This document shows, in pieces, positions 26,012 to 33,413 of a stretch of DNA of 64,000 nt (positions are counted from its first letter, which is position 1; every line of letters starts with the position of its first letter). This DNA is from Pseudomonadota bacterium. GTDB lineage: Bacteria; Pseudomonadota; Alphaproteobacteria; Rhizobiales; Rhizobiaceae. The position numbers and the translations under genes are program-made. The notes beneath the pieces were generated by a model. It saw nothing but the letters and a program-made list of their open reading frames with translations. It was not told the origin of the DNA and ran no database searches. The stretch is from the NCBI GenBank assembly GCA_023457435.1, contig JAEWLS010000002.1:124001-188000 (forward strand). Direction: 5' to 3'.

Positions 26012-26935
26012 CTAGCCGAACACCGACCAGCCCATGTCGTGCGAGAGCTGCTCGAGCGCCAGCGTGCCGAGCAGCGAGTTGCCGTTGTCGTCGAGCCCCG
26101 GCGACCACACCGCTATCGACGCGATGCCCGGCACGATCGCCAGTATGCCGCCGCCGACGCCGCTCTTGGCCGGCAGGCCGACGCGGAAGGCGAAGTCGCC
26201 CGCGCCGTCGTACTGGCCGCAGGTCAGCATCATGGCGTTGATCTGCCGCGCCAGCTTGCGCGCGTCCGGCTTCGCCTTGCTGCCGCCGATCAGGTAGCGC
26301 CCGGCGAGAGCCAGCTGGCGGCAGTCCACCTTGATCGCGCACTGCTCGACATAGGCCTTCATCACCGGCTCGATGTCGTTGCGGAAGTTCTCGAAGTGCT
26401 TTGCCATGTAGGCGAGCGACCGGTTGTTGAAGCCCGAGGTTTCGCCGTCGCCGGACATGATCTCCTTTTCGAGCTCCAGCCTGGCGCCGCCGCCGATCTT
26501 CTCGGCGACGAAGGCGCGCACGTTTGCCGCGCCGCCATGGCCCTTCGGCCGCGCCAGCACCATGTCCACCGTCACCAGAGCGCCGGCGTTGATGAACGGG
26601 TTGCGCGGTACGCCCTTGAAGCGTTCGAGATCGATGATCGAGGAGAACGGATCGCCGGATGGCTCGCGACCGACGCGCTTCCAGACGTCGTCGCCGCACG
26701 CTTCCAGGGCCATCGTCAGCGCGAACACCTTGGCGATGGACTGCAGGGGAAACGCCTCGCGCGCCTCGCCGGCCTCGAACACCTTGCCGCCGGCCGTCAC
26801 CAGTGCGATCCCGAACCGGTCGTTCTTCTCGCCCGCCAATGCCTCGACATTGCCGGCGCGCCCGAAATTCCGCGCCATCTCCATCTTGGCGACGATCTCG
26901 TCGATCACCGCCTGCAAGTCCCGGCGTTCCGTCAT
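26012..26935 (-). CDS. glsA: Glutaminase
   Basis: A 307-aa serine-dependent beta-lactamase-fold glutaminase converting glutamine to glutamate and ammonia. The catalytic SxxK is S66-I-A-K69 (PLQSIAKVFALT). Further conserved blocks are PFINAGALV, ETSGFNNRSLAYMAKHF and the C-terminal GNSLLGTLALEQLSHDMGWS. Length and motifs fit the family fully. It is divergent from dut across 104 bp. Confidence 0.96.
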   Translation of the reverse strand: MTERRDLQAVIDEIVAKMEMARNFGRAGNVEALAGEKNDRFGIALVTAGGKVFEAGEAREAFPLQSIAKVFALTMALEACGDDVWKRVGREPSGDPFSSIIDLERFKGVPRNPFINAGALVTVDMVLARPKGHGGAANVRAFVAEKIGGGARLELEKEIMSGDGETSGFNNRSLAYMAKHFENFRNDIEPVMKAYVEQCAIKVDCRQLALAGRYLIGGSKAKPDARKLARQINAMMLTCGQYDGAGDFAFRVGLPAKSGVGGGILAIVPGIASIAVWSPGLDDNGNSLLGTLALEQLSHDMGWSVFG

Positions 26936-27039
26936 GGCGCTCTCCGTGATGCGCTATAACGGGCGATGCGGGATTTCGATCCTGCGCAGCCGCTCCACGC
27001 TGCGGGTTTTCGATTGACGCCTGCACCGCGCCGCAGCAC

Positions 27040-27504
27040 ATGACGCCCATGTCGCCCACGCTTCCCTTCGTTCGCCTCCTGCACTCCGAGGGCCTGCCGC
27101 TTCCGGCCTACGAAACCGAAGGCGCCGCCGGCATGGACCTTCGCGCCGCGGTGCCGGAAGACCGGCCGCTGCTGATCCTGCCGGGGCGCCGCGCTCTGGT
27201 CCCCACCGGTCTCATCGCCGAGATTCCCGCAGGTTTCGAGGGGCAGGTGAGGCCGCGCTCGGGTCTGGCGCTCAAGCACGGCGTCACCTGCCTGAATACG
27301 CCCGGTACGATCGACAGCGACTACCGCGGCGAGCTGATGGTGCTGTTGGTCAACCTCTCCGAGCAGGATTTCGCGGTCACCCGCGGCATGCGCATCGCGC
27401 AGCTTGTCATCGCCGCCGTCAGCCGCGCGGTCATCGTCGAGGGCGGCTCGCCCGCGCCCACGGCTCGCGGTGCCGGTGGCTTCGGCTCGACCGGCACCGG
27501 CTGA
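27040..27504 (+). CDS. dut: dUTP diphosphatase
   Basis: A 154-aa trimeric dUTPase. All five motifs are seen: GAAGMDLRAA, PRSGLALKHG, NTPGTIDSDYRGEL, RGMRIAQLVIA and the C-terminal P-loop-like RGAGGFGSTG. ATG 27040 is used; ATG 27049 is possible. In many relatives dut directly follows coaBC; here it lies 10 kb downstream. Confidence 0.95.
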   Translation: MTPMSPTLPFVRLLHSEGLPLPAYETEGAAGMDLRAAVPEDRPLLILPGRRALVPTGLIAEIPAGFEGQVRPRSGLALKHGVTCLNTPGTIDSDYRGELMVLLVNLSEQDFAVTRGMRIAQLVIAAVSRAVIVEGGSPAPTARGAGGFGSTGTG

Positions 27505-27615
27505 ACAGCTTGCCGCCACGAATGGCAAGCGGTCCTGATCCAATGGCTGACGGCCGCTGACTGTTGCCCGTCGATGCGACAGCGGCGAGATTGCATCCGA
27601 CGCTGGGAGGTTGTC

Positions 27616-28413
27616 ATGGACAAGGGTAGGACATTTCGCGCGCTGCACGACGCGACCTTCGTGATGCCCAATCCGTCGGACCTTGGTACCGCCCGGCTGA
27701 TCGAGCATCTCGGCTTCAAGGCCATTGCCACGTCGAGCGCCGGCTATGCCTTCTCGCGCGGCCTGCCCGACGGCGGCGTGCGCTTCGACGAGATGATCGC
27801 GCATTGCCGCGAGATGGTCGCGGCGGTCGGCATTCCGGTCTCCGCCGATCTTGAGAAGGGCAAGGGCGACAGCCCCGAGAGCGCGGCGGAGACGATCTTC
27901 GCCGCCGAGGCGGCCGGTCTCGCCGGCTGCTCGATCGAGGATTTCAGCGGCCACCCCGACCGGCCGATCTATGCCTTCGAGCACGCGGTCGAGCGGGTCC
28001 GCGCCGCGGCCGAGGCGGCACGCGCCCTGAAGCATGACTTCGTCTTCACCGCGCGAACCGAGAATTTCCTCCACGGTCGCGCGGACCTCGACGACACCAT
28101 TCGACGCCTGCAGCATTTCGCCGAGGCCGGCGCCGATGTGCTGTTTGCGCCCGGCGTGTCCGACCCGCAGATGCTGAAGACCATCTGCCGCGCCGTCGGC
28201 AAGCCGGTCAGCATGATCGCGCCGGGCGATCAGTCGATCGCCTCGCTGGCCGCGATCGGCATCCGCCGCATATCCACCGGCCCGCGCCTGACGCAGGCGA
28301 TGTTCGCGGCATTCGACGATGCGGCGCGCGAAATACTCGACAAGGGTACGTTTACCTTCATCAAGGGCGTCGCGCCGTTCGGACCGCTGCAGGCGCTCTT
28401 CGCCGGCAAGTGA
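27616..28413 (+). CDS. Isocitrate lyase/phosphoenolpyruvate mutase family protein
   Basis: A 265-aa single-domain TIM-barrel protein of the PEP mutase/isocitrate lyase superfamily (PF13714). Seen are FVMPNPSDLGTARLIEHLGF, the metal-site segment VSADLEKGKGD, GCSIEDFSG, FTARTENFL and LFAPGVSDPQML. The classical KKCGH of isocitrate lyase is absent, so it is a PEP-mutase-like enzyme such as a carboxyphosphonoenolpyruvate-phosphonomutase homolog or 2,3-dimethylmalate-lyase-like protein. The reaction cannot be named. GGGAGG 8 nt before ATG 27616 fixes the start. Confidence 0.85.
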   Translation: MDKGRTFRALHDATFVMPNPSDLGTARLIEHLGFKAIATSSAGYAFSRGLPDGGVRFDEMIAHCREMVAAVGIPVSADLEKGKGDSPESAAETIFAAEAAGLAGCSIEDFSGHPDRPIYAFEHAVERVRAAAEAARALKHDFVFTARTENFLHGRADLDDTIRRLQHFAEAGADVLFAPGVSDPQMLKTICRAVGKPVSMIAPGDQSIASLAAIGIRRISTGPRLTQAMFAAFDDAAREILDKGTFTFIKGVAPFGPLQALFAGK

Positions 28414-28514
28414 CAGACGGCGCGATCCATCAGCGCCGTTGATAGGTTGATGAGCAAGCGTCATTTCCCTTGCGGCCGCCTCCGTGTGATAAGCCGGCTT
28501 CGGAGATCTAAGCC

Positions 28515-29132
28515 ATGACACTTGCCGGTTTCGTCGCCTATTCGGGCGCGCTCGCCATTGCCGCCGCCATTCCCGGTCCTGGCGTCACGGCGCTCGTCGC
28601 CCGCGCGCTCGGCTCCGGCTTCCGCTCATCTCTATTCATGTCGCTCGGGCTGATCCTCGGCGACCTGACCTACCTGACCGCCGTCGTCCTTGGCCTCGCC
28701 TTCCTGGCGCAGACCTTCGGCACGGTGTTCCTGGTCATCAAATGGCTCGGCGTTGCCTATCTCGCCTTCCTCGCGTGGAGTTTCTGGAGGTCGGGCATCA
28801 CCGCGGAGAAGGTCGAGGCGCAGCGCGGTGCCGGCGGCGCATTCTCGAGCTTTATGGCGGGGTTGCTGCTCACGCTCGGCAACCCTAAGACGATGGTCTT
28901 CTATATCGCGCTGACTCCCACCATCGTCGACCTCCAGTCGATCACGCTCGGCGACTACGGCATCCTTGCCGCGCTGACGATTGCGACGCTGCTTCTGGTG
29001 CTGATTCCGTATCTCATCCTGGCTGCGAAGGCGCGAACGCTGCTCGCCGCGCCGCGCGCGCTCAAGGCGCTCAACCGCACCGCCGCTGCGTTCATGTTCG
29101 GCGCCGCCGCCACCATCGCCTTCCGCCAGTAG
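28515..29132 (+). CDS. LysE-family amino-acid/metabolite exporter
   Basis: A 205-aa membrane protein with about six hydrophobic segments. The family signature PGPGVTALVARALGSG lies near residue 20 and TLGNPKTMVFYIAL in the middle. RhtB/LysE proteins export amino acids or homoserine lactones. It precedes cysK by 41 bp, and O-acetylserine or cysteine efflux is known for some relatives, so a link to cysteine metabolism is conceivable but only inferred. Confidence 0.9.
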   Translation: MTLAGFVAYSGALAIAAAIPGPGVTALVARALGSGFRSSLFMSLGLILGDLTYLTAVVLGLAFLAQTFGTVFLVIKWLGVAYLAFLAWSFWRSGITAEKVEAQRGAGGAFSSFMAGLLLTLGNPKTMVFYIALTPTIVDLQSITLGDYGILAALTIATLLLVLIPYLILAAKARTLLAAPRALKALNRTAAAFMFGAAATIAFRQ

Positions 29133-29173
29133 CCGCGCTGGGCTAAGCTTCCCTCTCAACGAGGGAAACGCCC

Positions 29174-30142
29174 ATGGACAACGCCAAGCAGCCCGGCCGC
29201 GGCCGCATCTACGATTCCATCGTCGAGACCATCGGCGACACGCCGCTCGTGCGGGCCGAGAAGTTCGCCCGCGCCAAGGGGATCGTCGCCGACCTTCTGC
29301 TCAAGCTCGAGTTCTTCAACCCGATCGCCAGCGTCAAGGACCGCATCGGCGTCGCCATGATCGATGCCTTGGAGGCCTCCGGCGCGATCACGCCGGGACG
29401 CACCACGCTGATCGAGCCGACATCCGGAAACACCGGCATCGCTCTCGCTTTCGCCGCCGCGGCGAAGGGCTATCGCCTGATCCTGACCATGCCCGAGACG
29501 ATGTCCGTCGAACGCCGCAAGATGCTGGCGCTGCTCGGTGCCGAGCTGGTGCTGACGGAGGGCGCCAAGGGCATGCGCGGCGCCATCGCCCGCGCCGAGG
29601 AACTGCGTGCCGAAACGCCGGATTCGGTCATTCCGCAGCAGTTCGAAAACCCGGCCAATCCCGAAATCCACCGCAAGACTACCGCGCTCGAGATCTGGAA
29701 CGACACTGCCGGCGAGGTCGACATCTTCATCTCCGGCATCGGCACCGGTGGCACCATCACCGGCGCCGGCCAGGTTCTCAAGGCGAAGAACCCCAAGCTC
29801 CACATCGTCGCGGTGGAGCCCGAAGGCTCGCCGGTCTTGTCCGGCGGCCAGCCCGGCTCCCACAAGATCCAGGGCATCGGTGCCGGCTTCGCGCCGCCGA
29901 TCCTCGACCGCGGCATCTACGACGAGGTCGTCACCGTCAGCAACGACGACGCCTTCGCCAATTCGCGCGAGCTGGCGCGGCTCGAAGGCATCCCCGTCGG
30001 CATCTCGTCTGGCGCAGCGCTCCAGGCCGCCATCGTCGTCGGAAAGCGGCCTGAGAACGTCGGCAAGCAGATGGTGGTGATCATCCCGTCCTTTGCCGAG
30101 CGCTACCTGTCGACGGCGCTCTTCGACGGGCTCGGCGGCTAG
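29174..30142 (+). CDS. cysK: Cysteine synthase A
   Basis: A 322-aa PLP enzyme making cysteine from O-acetylserine and sulfide. The PLP lysine is K55 (NPIASVKDRIG), the substrate loop PTSGNTG is at 82-88 and the phosphate cup is GIGTGGTITG. The C-terminal SGAALQAA segment is present. It follows a LysE exporter. Its TAG shares CTAG (30139-30142) with the stop of the convergent DUF2306-like gene. Confidence 0.95.
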   Translation: MDNAKQPGRGRIYDSIVETIGDTPLVRAEKFARAKGIVADLLLKLEFFNPIASVKDRIGVAMIDALEASGAITPGRTTLIEPTSGNTGIALAFAAAAKGYRLILTMPETMSVERRKMLALLGAELVLTEGAKGMRGAIARAEELRAETPDSVIPQQFENPANPEIHRKTTALEIWNDTAGEVDIFISGIGTGGTITGAGQVLKAKNPKLHIVAVEPEGSPVLSGGQPGSHKIQGIGAGFAPPILDRGIYDEVVTVSNDDAFANSRELARLEGIPVGISSGAALQAAIVVGKRPENVGKQMVVIIPSFAERYLSTALFDGLGG

Positions 30143-30657
30143 GCCGCCGCCCGCGTCAGGTGCCGGCTGGGGCGTTGGGTCGGGCGTCGGCCGCGCAGCG
30201 TCAGCGCGGCGCCTCCGAGAACCATCGTCGCGAGCACCGCGACGCCCACCATCGGCTGCTCGCCCTCGAAGAACACTTCGAACATCTTGCGGCCGGGCAT
30301 GAAGGTGAAGATGCCGGCGATGATGAGGGCGCCGACGTAGGTCACCTGCATGACGCGCCGGTGGGCCGGGATGCGGCGGGCGCGCGCCACCCATACGCCC
30401 CACGCAAGCGCTGCGAGCGTGCCGATGGAAAGCAGGTGGATCGGGCTCCACGCGCCGAACATGCGGATCATGTGGATGAACAGCGACGAGATGCAGACGA
30501 TCAGCATGAGCGCCACCCACAAGCGGCCGCCGATCCTGTGCAGGCGGTCGCCCTTGCGGCGGAACAGCACGACGCCTCCGAGAAGGAAGGCGAGAATGGC
30601 GCAGACGACGTGGATCTGCACGGCGGGGGAGGCGGTGAGGATGGGCGAGAAGTCCAT
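30139..30657 (-). CDS. DUF2306-like four-helix membrane protein
   Basis: A 172-aa protein with about four to five hydrophobic segments and the conserved short loop KGDRLHRIGGRLWVALMLIV, plus RIPAHRRVMQVTYVGALIIAG. Both fit the DUF2306 family, whose function is unknown. Conserved His residues in membrane helices hint at cofactor or metal binding. ATG 30657 (MDFSPILTAS) is chosen because upstream sequence is charged and non-family. It is divergent from the LytTR gene and converges on cysK. Confidence 0.75.
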   Translation of the reverse strand: MDFSPILTASPAVQIHVVCAILAFLLGGVVLFRRKGDRLHRIGGRLWVALMLIVCISSLFIHMIRMFGAWSPIHLLSIGTLAALAWGVWVARARRIPAHRRVMQVTYVGALIIAGIFTFMPGRKMFEVFFEGEQPMVGVAVLATMVLGGAALTLRGRRPTQRPSRHLTRAAA

Positions 30658-30770
30658 GGTCTTGTCCCTGGTCTGGAGGCTCGAGCGCCGCATTGCGACG
30701 CGACAGGGACAGGCCTATTCGGCCCTTCGCAGCGCTTCCATCACGCTTTCGCAAGTTGCCGGAGCCATTC

Positions 30771-31562
30771 GTGACTGAGGGCCCGCTGCAGTTCACGATG
30801 CGCGAAATGCAGGGCATGCTGTCCTCGCCGCGCTTCTGGATCGCCATCGTCGGCGCTTCCGTCCTGCTCGGCCTGGTCGGGCCGTTCGGCACCTATGACG
30901 ATTTCCGCCTGCCTGCGCGCCTCGCATTCTGGGGCACCATCGCGCTCGGCACCTATGTCGTCGGCATTGGCACCGTGTACCTGCTCGCGCGCGCGATCTG
31001 GCCGGAGGGGGCGGTGTCGGCGCTGCGCCTCGGTTTGCTCGGCGTCGTCGCCGGCCTGCCGGTGACGGTCGTCGTCTGGTCGTTCAATGCGCTGGTATAC
31101 GGCGATCCCGACCAGGGCATGGATTTCCTGCCGCTGCTCGCCTACTGCGCCGCGATCTCGGCGGTGGTTTCGGCGCTGACCGGCGTCTTTGCCGCAGCGG
31201 TTCCGGAAGAGGTGCCGGTGGCGGCGTCTGCGGAGAGCACGGAGACGCGCCGGCCGCGAATCCTCGACCGCCTGCCGGCGCCGCAGCGCGGTCGCCTTTC
31301 GCATATGTCGATGCAGGACCACTACGTCGATATACGCACCGACCGCGGCGGCAGCCTCGTGCTCATGCGCTTCGCCGACGCTATAGCCGAGGCCGAGGGC
31401 ATCGTCGGCGTGCAGGTTCACCGCTCGCACTGGGTTGCGGTCGACATGGTCGCGGAAACCGTGCGCGTCGGCGGCAGGCCGATGCTGCGCATGCGCGACG
31501 GCACGCTGCTGCCGGTCAGCCGCGGCTTCCTAGATGCAGCGCGCAAGGCTGGGCTTGCCTAG
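30771..31562 (+). CDS. Membrane-bound LytTR DNA-binding regulator
   Basis: About 263 aa with four predicted membrane helices (residues about 20-150), a short linker and a C-terminal LytTR domain (HMSMQDHYVDIRTDRGGSLVLMRFADAI, VHRSHWVAVDMV, RMRDGTLLPVSRGF). This design, an integral-membrane regulator without a receiver domain, is common in alphaproteobacteria. GTG 30771 has a GGAG about 8 nt upstream; TTG 30693 and ATG 30798 are alternatives. The target genes are unknown; such proteins often control a neighbouring membrane protein, here the divergent DUF2306-like gene. Confidence 0.83.
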   Translation: MTEGPLQFTMREMQGMLSSPRFWIAIVGASVLLGLVGPFGTYDDFRLPARLAFWGTIALGTYVVGIGTVYLLARAIWPEGAVSALRLGLLGVVAGLPVTVVVWSFNALVYGDPDQGMDFLPLLAYCAAISAVVSALTGVFAAAVPEEVPVAASAESTETRRPRILDRLPAPQRGRLSHMSMQDHYVDIRTDRGGSLVLMRFADAIAEAEGIVGVQVHRSHWVAVDMVAETVRVGGRPMLRMRDGTLLPVSRGFLDAARKAGLA

Positions 31563-31604
31563 CCTCGAAGACGCATATGCACGCCAGCGCCGAGTTTCAG
31601 ACCG

Positions 31605-31946
31605 CTAGCCGAGGCGGACCTCTTTTGGCCGGCTGCGCCCGCCGGCCTTCATCCACGACGAGAAGCGGTGCGTCGCGGCCGCGAAGGAAATACGCATCTC
31701 GCGCGCGACCGAGTAACGCGACTTCCCTTCGTCGAACATCCGGTAGCAGCACTCGACACCCTTTTCGGTGAGCTTGCCATCGCATGTCTTGTTTCGAGGA
31801 TCGGCCGGGTCGAACTCGCCGACCTGCGGCTGTACCAGCCCGCGCAGGCGGTCCAGGTCCGCCTGGATGGTCTCGATCAGGTCAAGGATCAGCTTTGGGT
31901 CCGCCGCGACCGGTCCGGTCGCGGAATTGGCCTTGGTGTCCGCCAT
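31605..31946 (-). CDS. Conserved small protein with HTH-like C-terminus
   Basis: A 113-aa cytosolic protein, not recognised. The N-terminal half is helical and Leu-rich (LILDLIETIQADLDRLRGLV). The second half, CDGKLTEKGVECCYRMFDEGKSRYSVAREMRIS, reads like a helix-turn-helix of the resolvase/transposase type. That is followed by a basic end (GGRSRPKEVRL). It could be a small DNA-binding protein. It stands alone between two genes, 43 bp after the LytTR stop on the other strand. Confidence 0.7.
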   Translation of the reverse strand: MADTKANSATGPVAADPKLILDLIETIQADLDRLRGLVQPQVGEFDPADPRNKTCDGKLTEKGVECCYRMFDEGKSRYSVAREMRISFAAATHRFSSWMKAGGRSRPKEVRLG

Positions 31947-32013
31947 CTGAGGCTCCGCTGTCTAGGCTAACTTGAGCCTATATAGGGGGCGTTGGGCGCG
32001 GCACAATGTCGGA

Positions 32014-32051
32014 TAAGAAAAGGGCCCGCCGCGAACTCTTGCGGCGGGCCC
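32014..32051 (-). terminator. Terminator of the yciE-like gene
   Basis: An 11-bp perfect stem (GGGCCCGCCGC 32022-32032, GCGGCGGGCCC 32041-32051) with an 8-nt loop is followed on the minus strand by TTTTCTTATC. It lies 34 bp after the ferritin-like gene. Confidence 0.88.
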
Positions 32052-32084
32052 GGCGGAGCACGGAGAACGCTCCGCTTAAAGGTG

Positions 32085-32591
32085 CTACTCGGCGGCCTGC
32101 AGGTTGACCTTGGACTGAGCCAGGTCGGTCAGCTTCTTGTCGGTCGCCTTCTCCTCGTCGAGCGTCTTCTTGAGAACCGCCGCGCAGTCGGCGCGGCCAA
32201 GGTCCTTCGCCCATTCGATCAGTGTACCGTAGCGGGTGATCTCGTAGTGCTCGACGGCCTGGGCGGCGGCGACCAGCGCTGCGTCAAGCACGCGCTTGTC
32301 GTCGATGTCGCCGATGATCTCGTTGGCTTCCTTGATGATGCCGTCGATCGCCGGGCAATTCACCGCCTTCTTCTCGGCGCCATGCATCTCGAAGACCTGC
32401 TCGAGCCGCTGCACGTGCCCCGCGGTTTCCTGCAGGTGCTTCTCGAAGCCGGCCTTTAGCGCCGGATCCGAAGCCTTCTCGATCATTTTCGGCAGAGCCT
32501 TCTGGATCTGCATCTCGGCGTAATAGATGTCCTGGAGCGTGTGGACGAAGAGGTCGTCCATCGTCTTGATGTCTTTCGAAAAGAAACCCAT
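32085..32591 (-). CDS. YciE/DUF892 ferritin-like stress protein
   Basis: A 168-aa four-helix-bundle protein of PF05974. It has FVHTLQDIYYAEMQIQKALPKM at the N-terminus and the carboxylate and histidine metal ligands in the helices (ETAGHVQRLEQVF, AVEHYEITRYGTL, DEEKATDKKL). Proteins of this family accumulate under osmotic or stationary stress and may bind a di-iron centre. The start ATG 32591 follows a GAAGGAG-type site. It is monocistronic with its own terminator. Confidence 0.92.
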   Translation of the reverse strand: MGFFSKDIKTMDDLFVHTLQDIYYAEMQIQKALPKMIEKASDPALKAGFEKHLQETAGHVQRLEQVFEMHGAEKKAVNCPAIDGIIKEANEIIGDIDDKRVLDAALVAAAQAVEHYEITRYGTLIEWAKDLGRADCAAVLKKTLDEEKATDKKLTDLAQSKVNLQAAE

Positions 32592-32915
32592 GTTCTTCTC
32601 CTTCCTTGAATGCAACGAGTAGGGGATGCGCAACGCGATGCGTCCCGCGTACTGACTGAACCTTCAGCCGCGCTCGAAGTTCCGGCGGCCATTGCGCTGA
32701 AACATGTTGTGATCGCCGTCGCTGTGACGCGGGAGCAACTCCGATGCTGCGCCGCACAATCGCCATGCCCGCTGCACGATTTCGCCATGATTTGAAGGCG
32801 ATAGGCCCGACCCTTAACGCCGTATTCACGGATCGTTCAGAACCGCCGTGTATGATGCGGGCCATAGGGACGTTCGAGCCGGGATCACACCGGCCGGATA
32901 CAGGGACTGCGGAAG

Positions 32916-33053
32916 ATGACCTACTGGTCGAAGATCAGGCTGGCGTTCGGCGCGATGCGCGAGTTCGTCGCCCCCTCATATCGCCCCGAGCGCCATTACA
33001 TGCGCGGACCGGGACCCGCTTGCGCGCGTCGCCTCGGCGTCAGCTTCAACTGA
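32916..33053 (+). CDS. Possible 45-aa small protein
   Basis: The gap 32592-33053 holds one open frame of 45 codons: MTYWSKIRLAFGAMREFVAP, then a basic, aromatic-rich stretch ending RRLGVSFN. GGAAG directly precedes the ATG. Its TGA and the TGA of the convergent DUF1850 gene lie together in the palindrome TGATCA (33051-33056). That is the same tight tail-to-tail pattern as three other gene pairs in this window and favours a real gene. There is no recognised family. The rest of the gap shows nothing definite. Confidence 0.45.
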   Translation: MTYWSKIRLAFGAMREFVAPSYRPERHYMRGPGPACARRLGVSFN

Positions 33054-33413
33054 TCAGCTACACGGCTCGATGACCGCCGGCTCGGCCTCGGCCTTGCCGA
33101 AGTCTACGCACGCCGCCTCGCCGCAGAGCGTCCAGCCGGTCGGCGTGGCGCCCGAGTTCGCCAGCACGAGTCGCATCTGCGGCTTCAGCGCCGGCACGTA
33201 GCGCCACCACCCATCCGCGAGCGTCGCGCCATCGGGCGGCTCCATGCCCGCGCCGGACCCCTTGACCCGCGCCTCGACGATCTGCAGCCCAGCCGGCGTC
33301 AGTTCCCATGTCTCGCGCCACTCCGTCTTCTGCACCGAATGGGTCCAGGACAGTGTGAACGTGCCGGCCGCGACGATTGCCGTCTTGCCGGCGGCGATCA
33401 GGCAGACCGGCAC
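33054..33413 (-). CDS. DUF1850 protein of a TAXI-TRAP operon
   Basis: A 119-aa protein whose core FTLSWTHSVQKTEWRETWELTPAGLQIVEARVKGSGAGMEPP is the hallmark of DUF1850 (PF08905). Such genes sit next to fused TRAP permeases with TAXI binding proteins, as here. GTG 33413 overlaps the permease TAG by 1 bp (TAGTG). The hydrophobic N-terminus (CLIAAGKTAIVAA) suggests export or membrane association. The function is unknown, presumably an accessory of the transporter. Confidence 0.88.
   Translation of the reverse strand: MPVCLIAAGKTAIVAAGTFTLSWTHSVQKTEWRETWELTPAGLQIVEARVKGSGAGMEPPDGATLADGWWRYVPALKPQMRLVLANSGATPTGWTLCGEAACVDFGKAEAEPAVIEPCS

Noticed and set aside
24080..26959. 959-codon plus-strand frame across prfC and the glutaminase gene
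   Set aside because: It spans two well-supported opposite genes and the gap between them. No family features.
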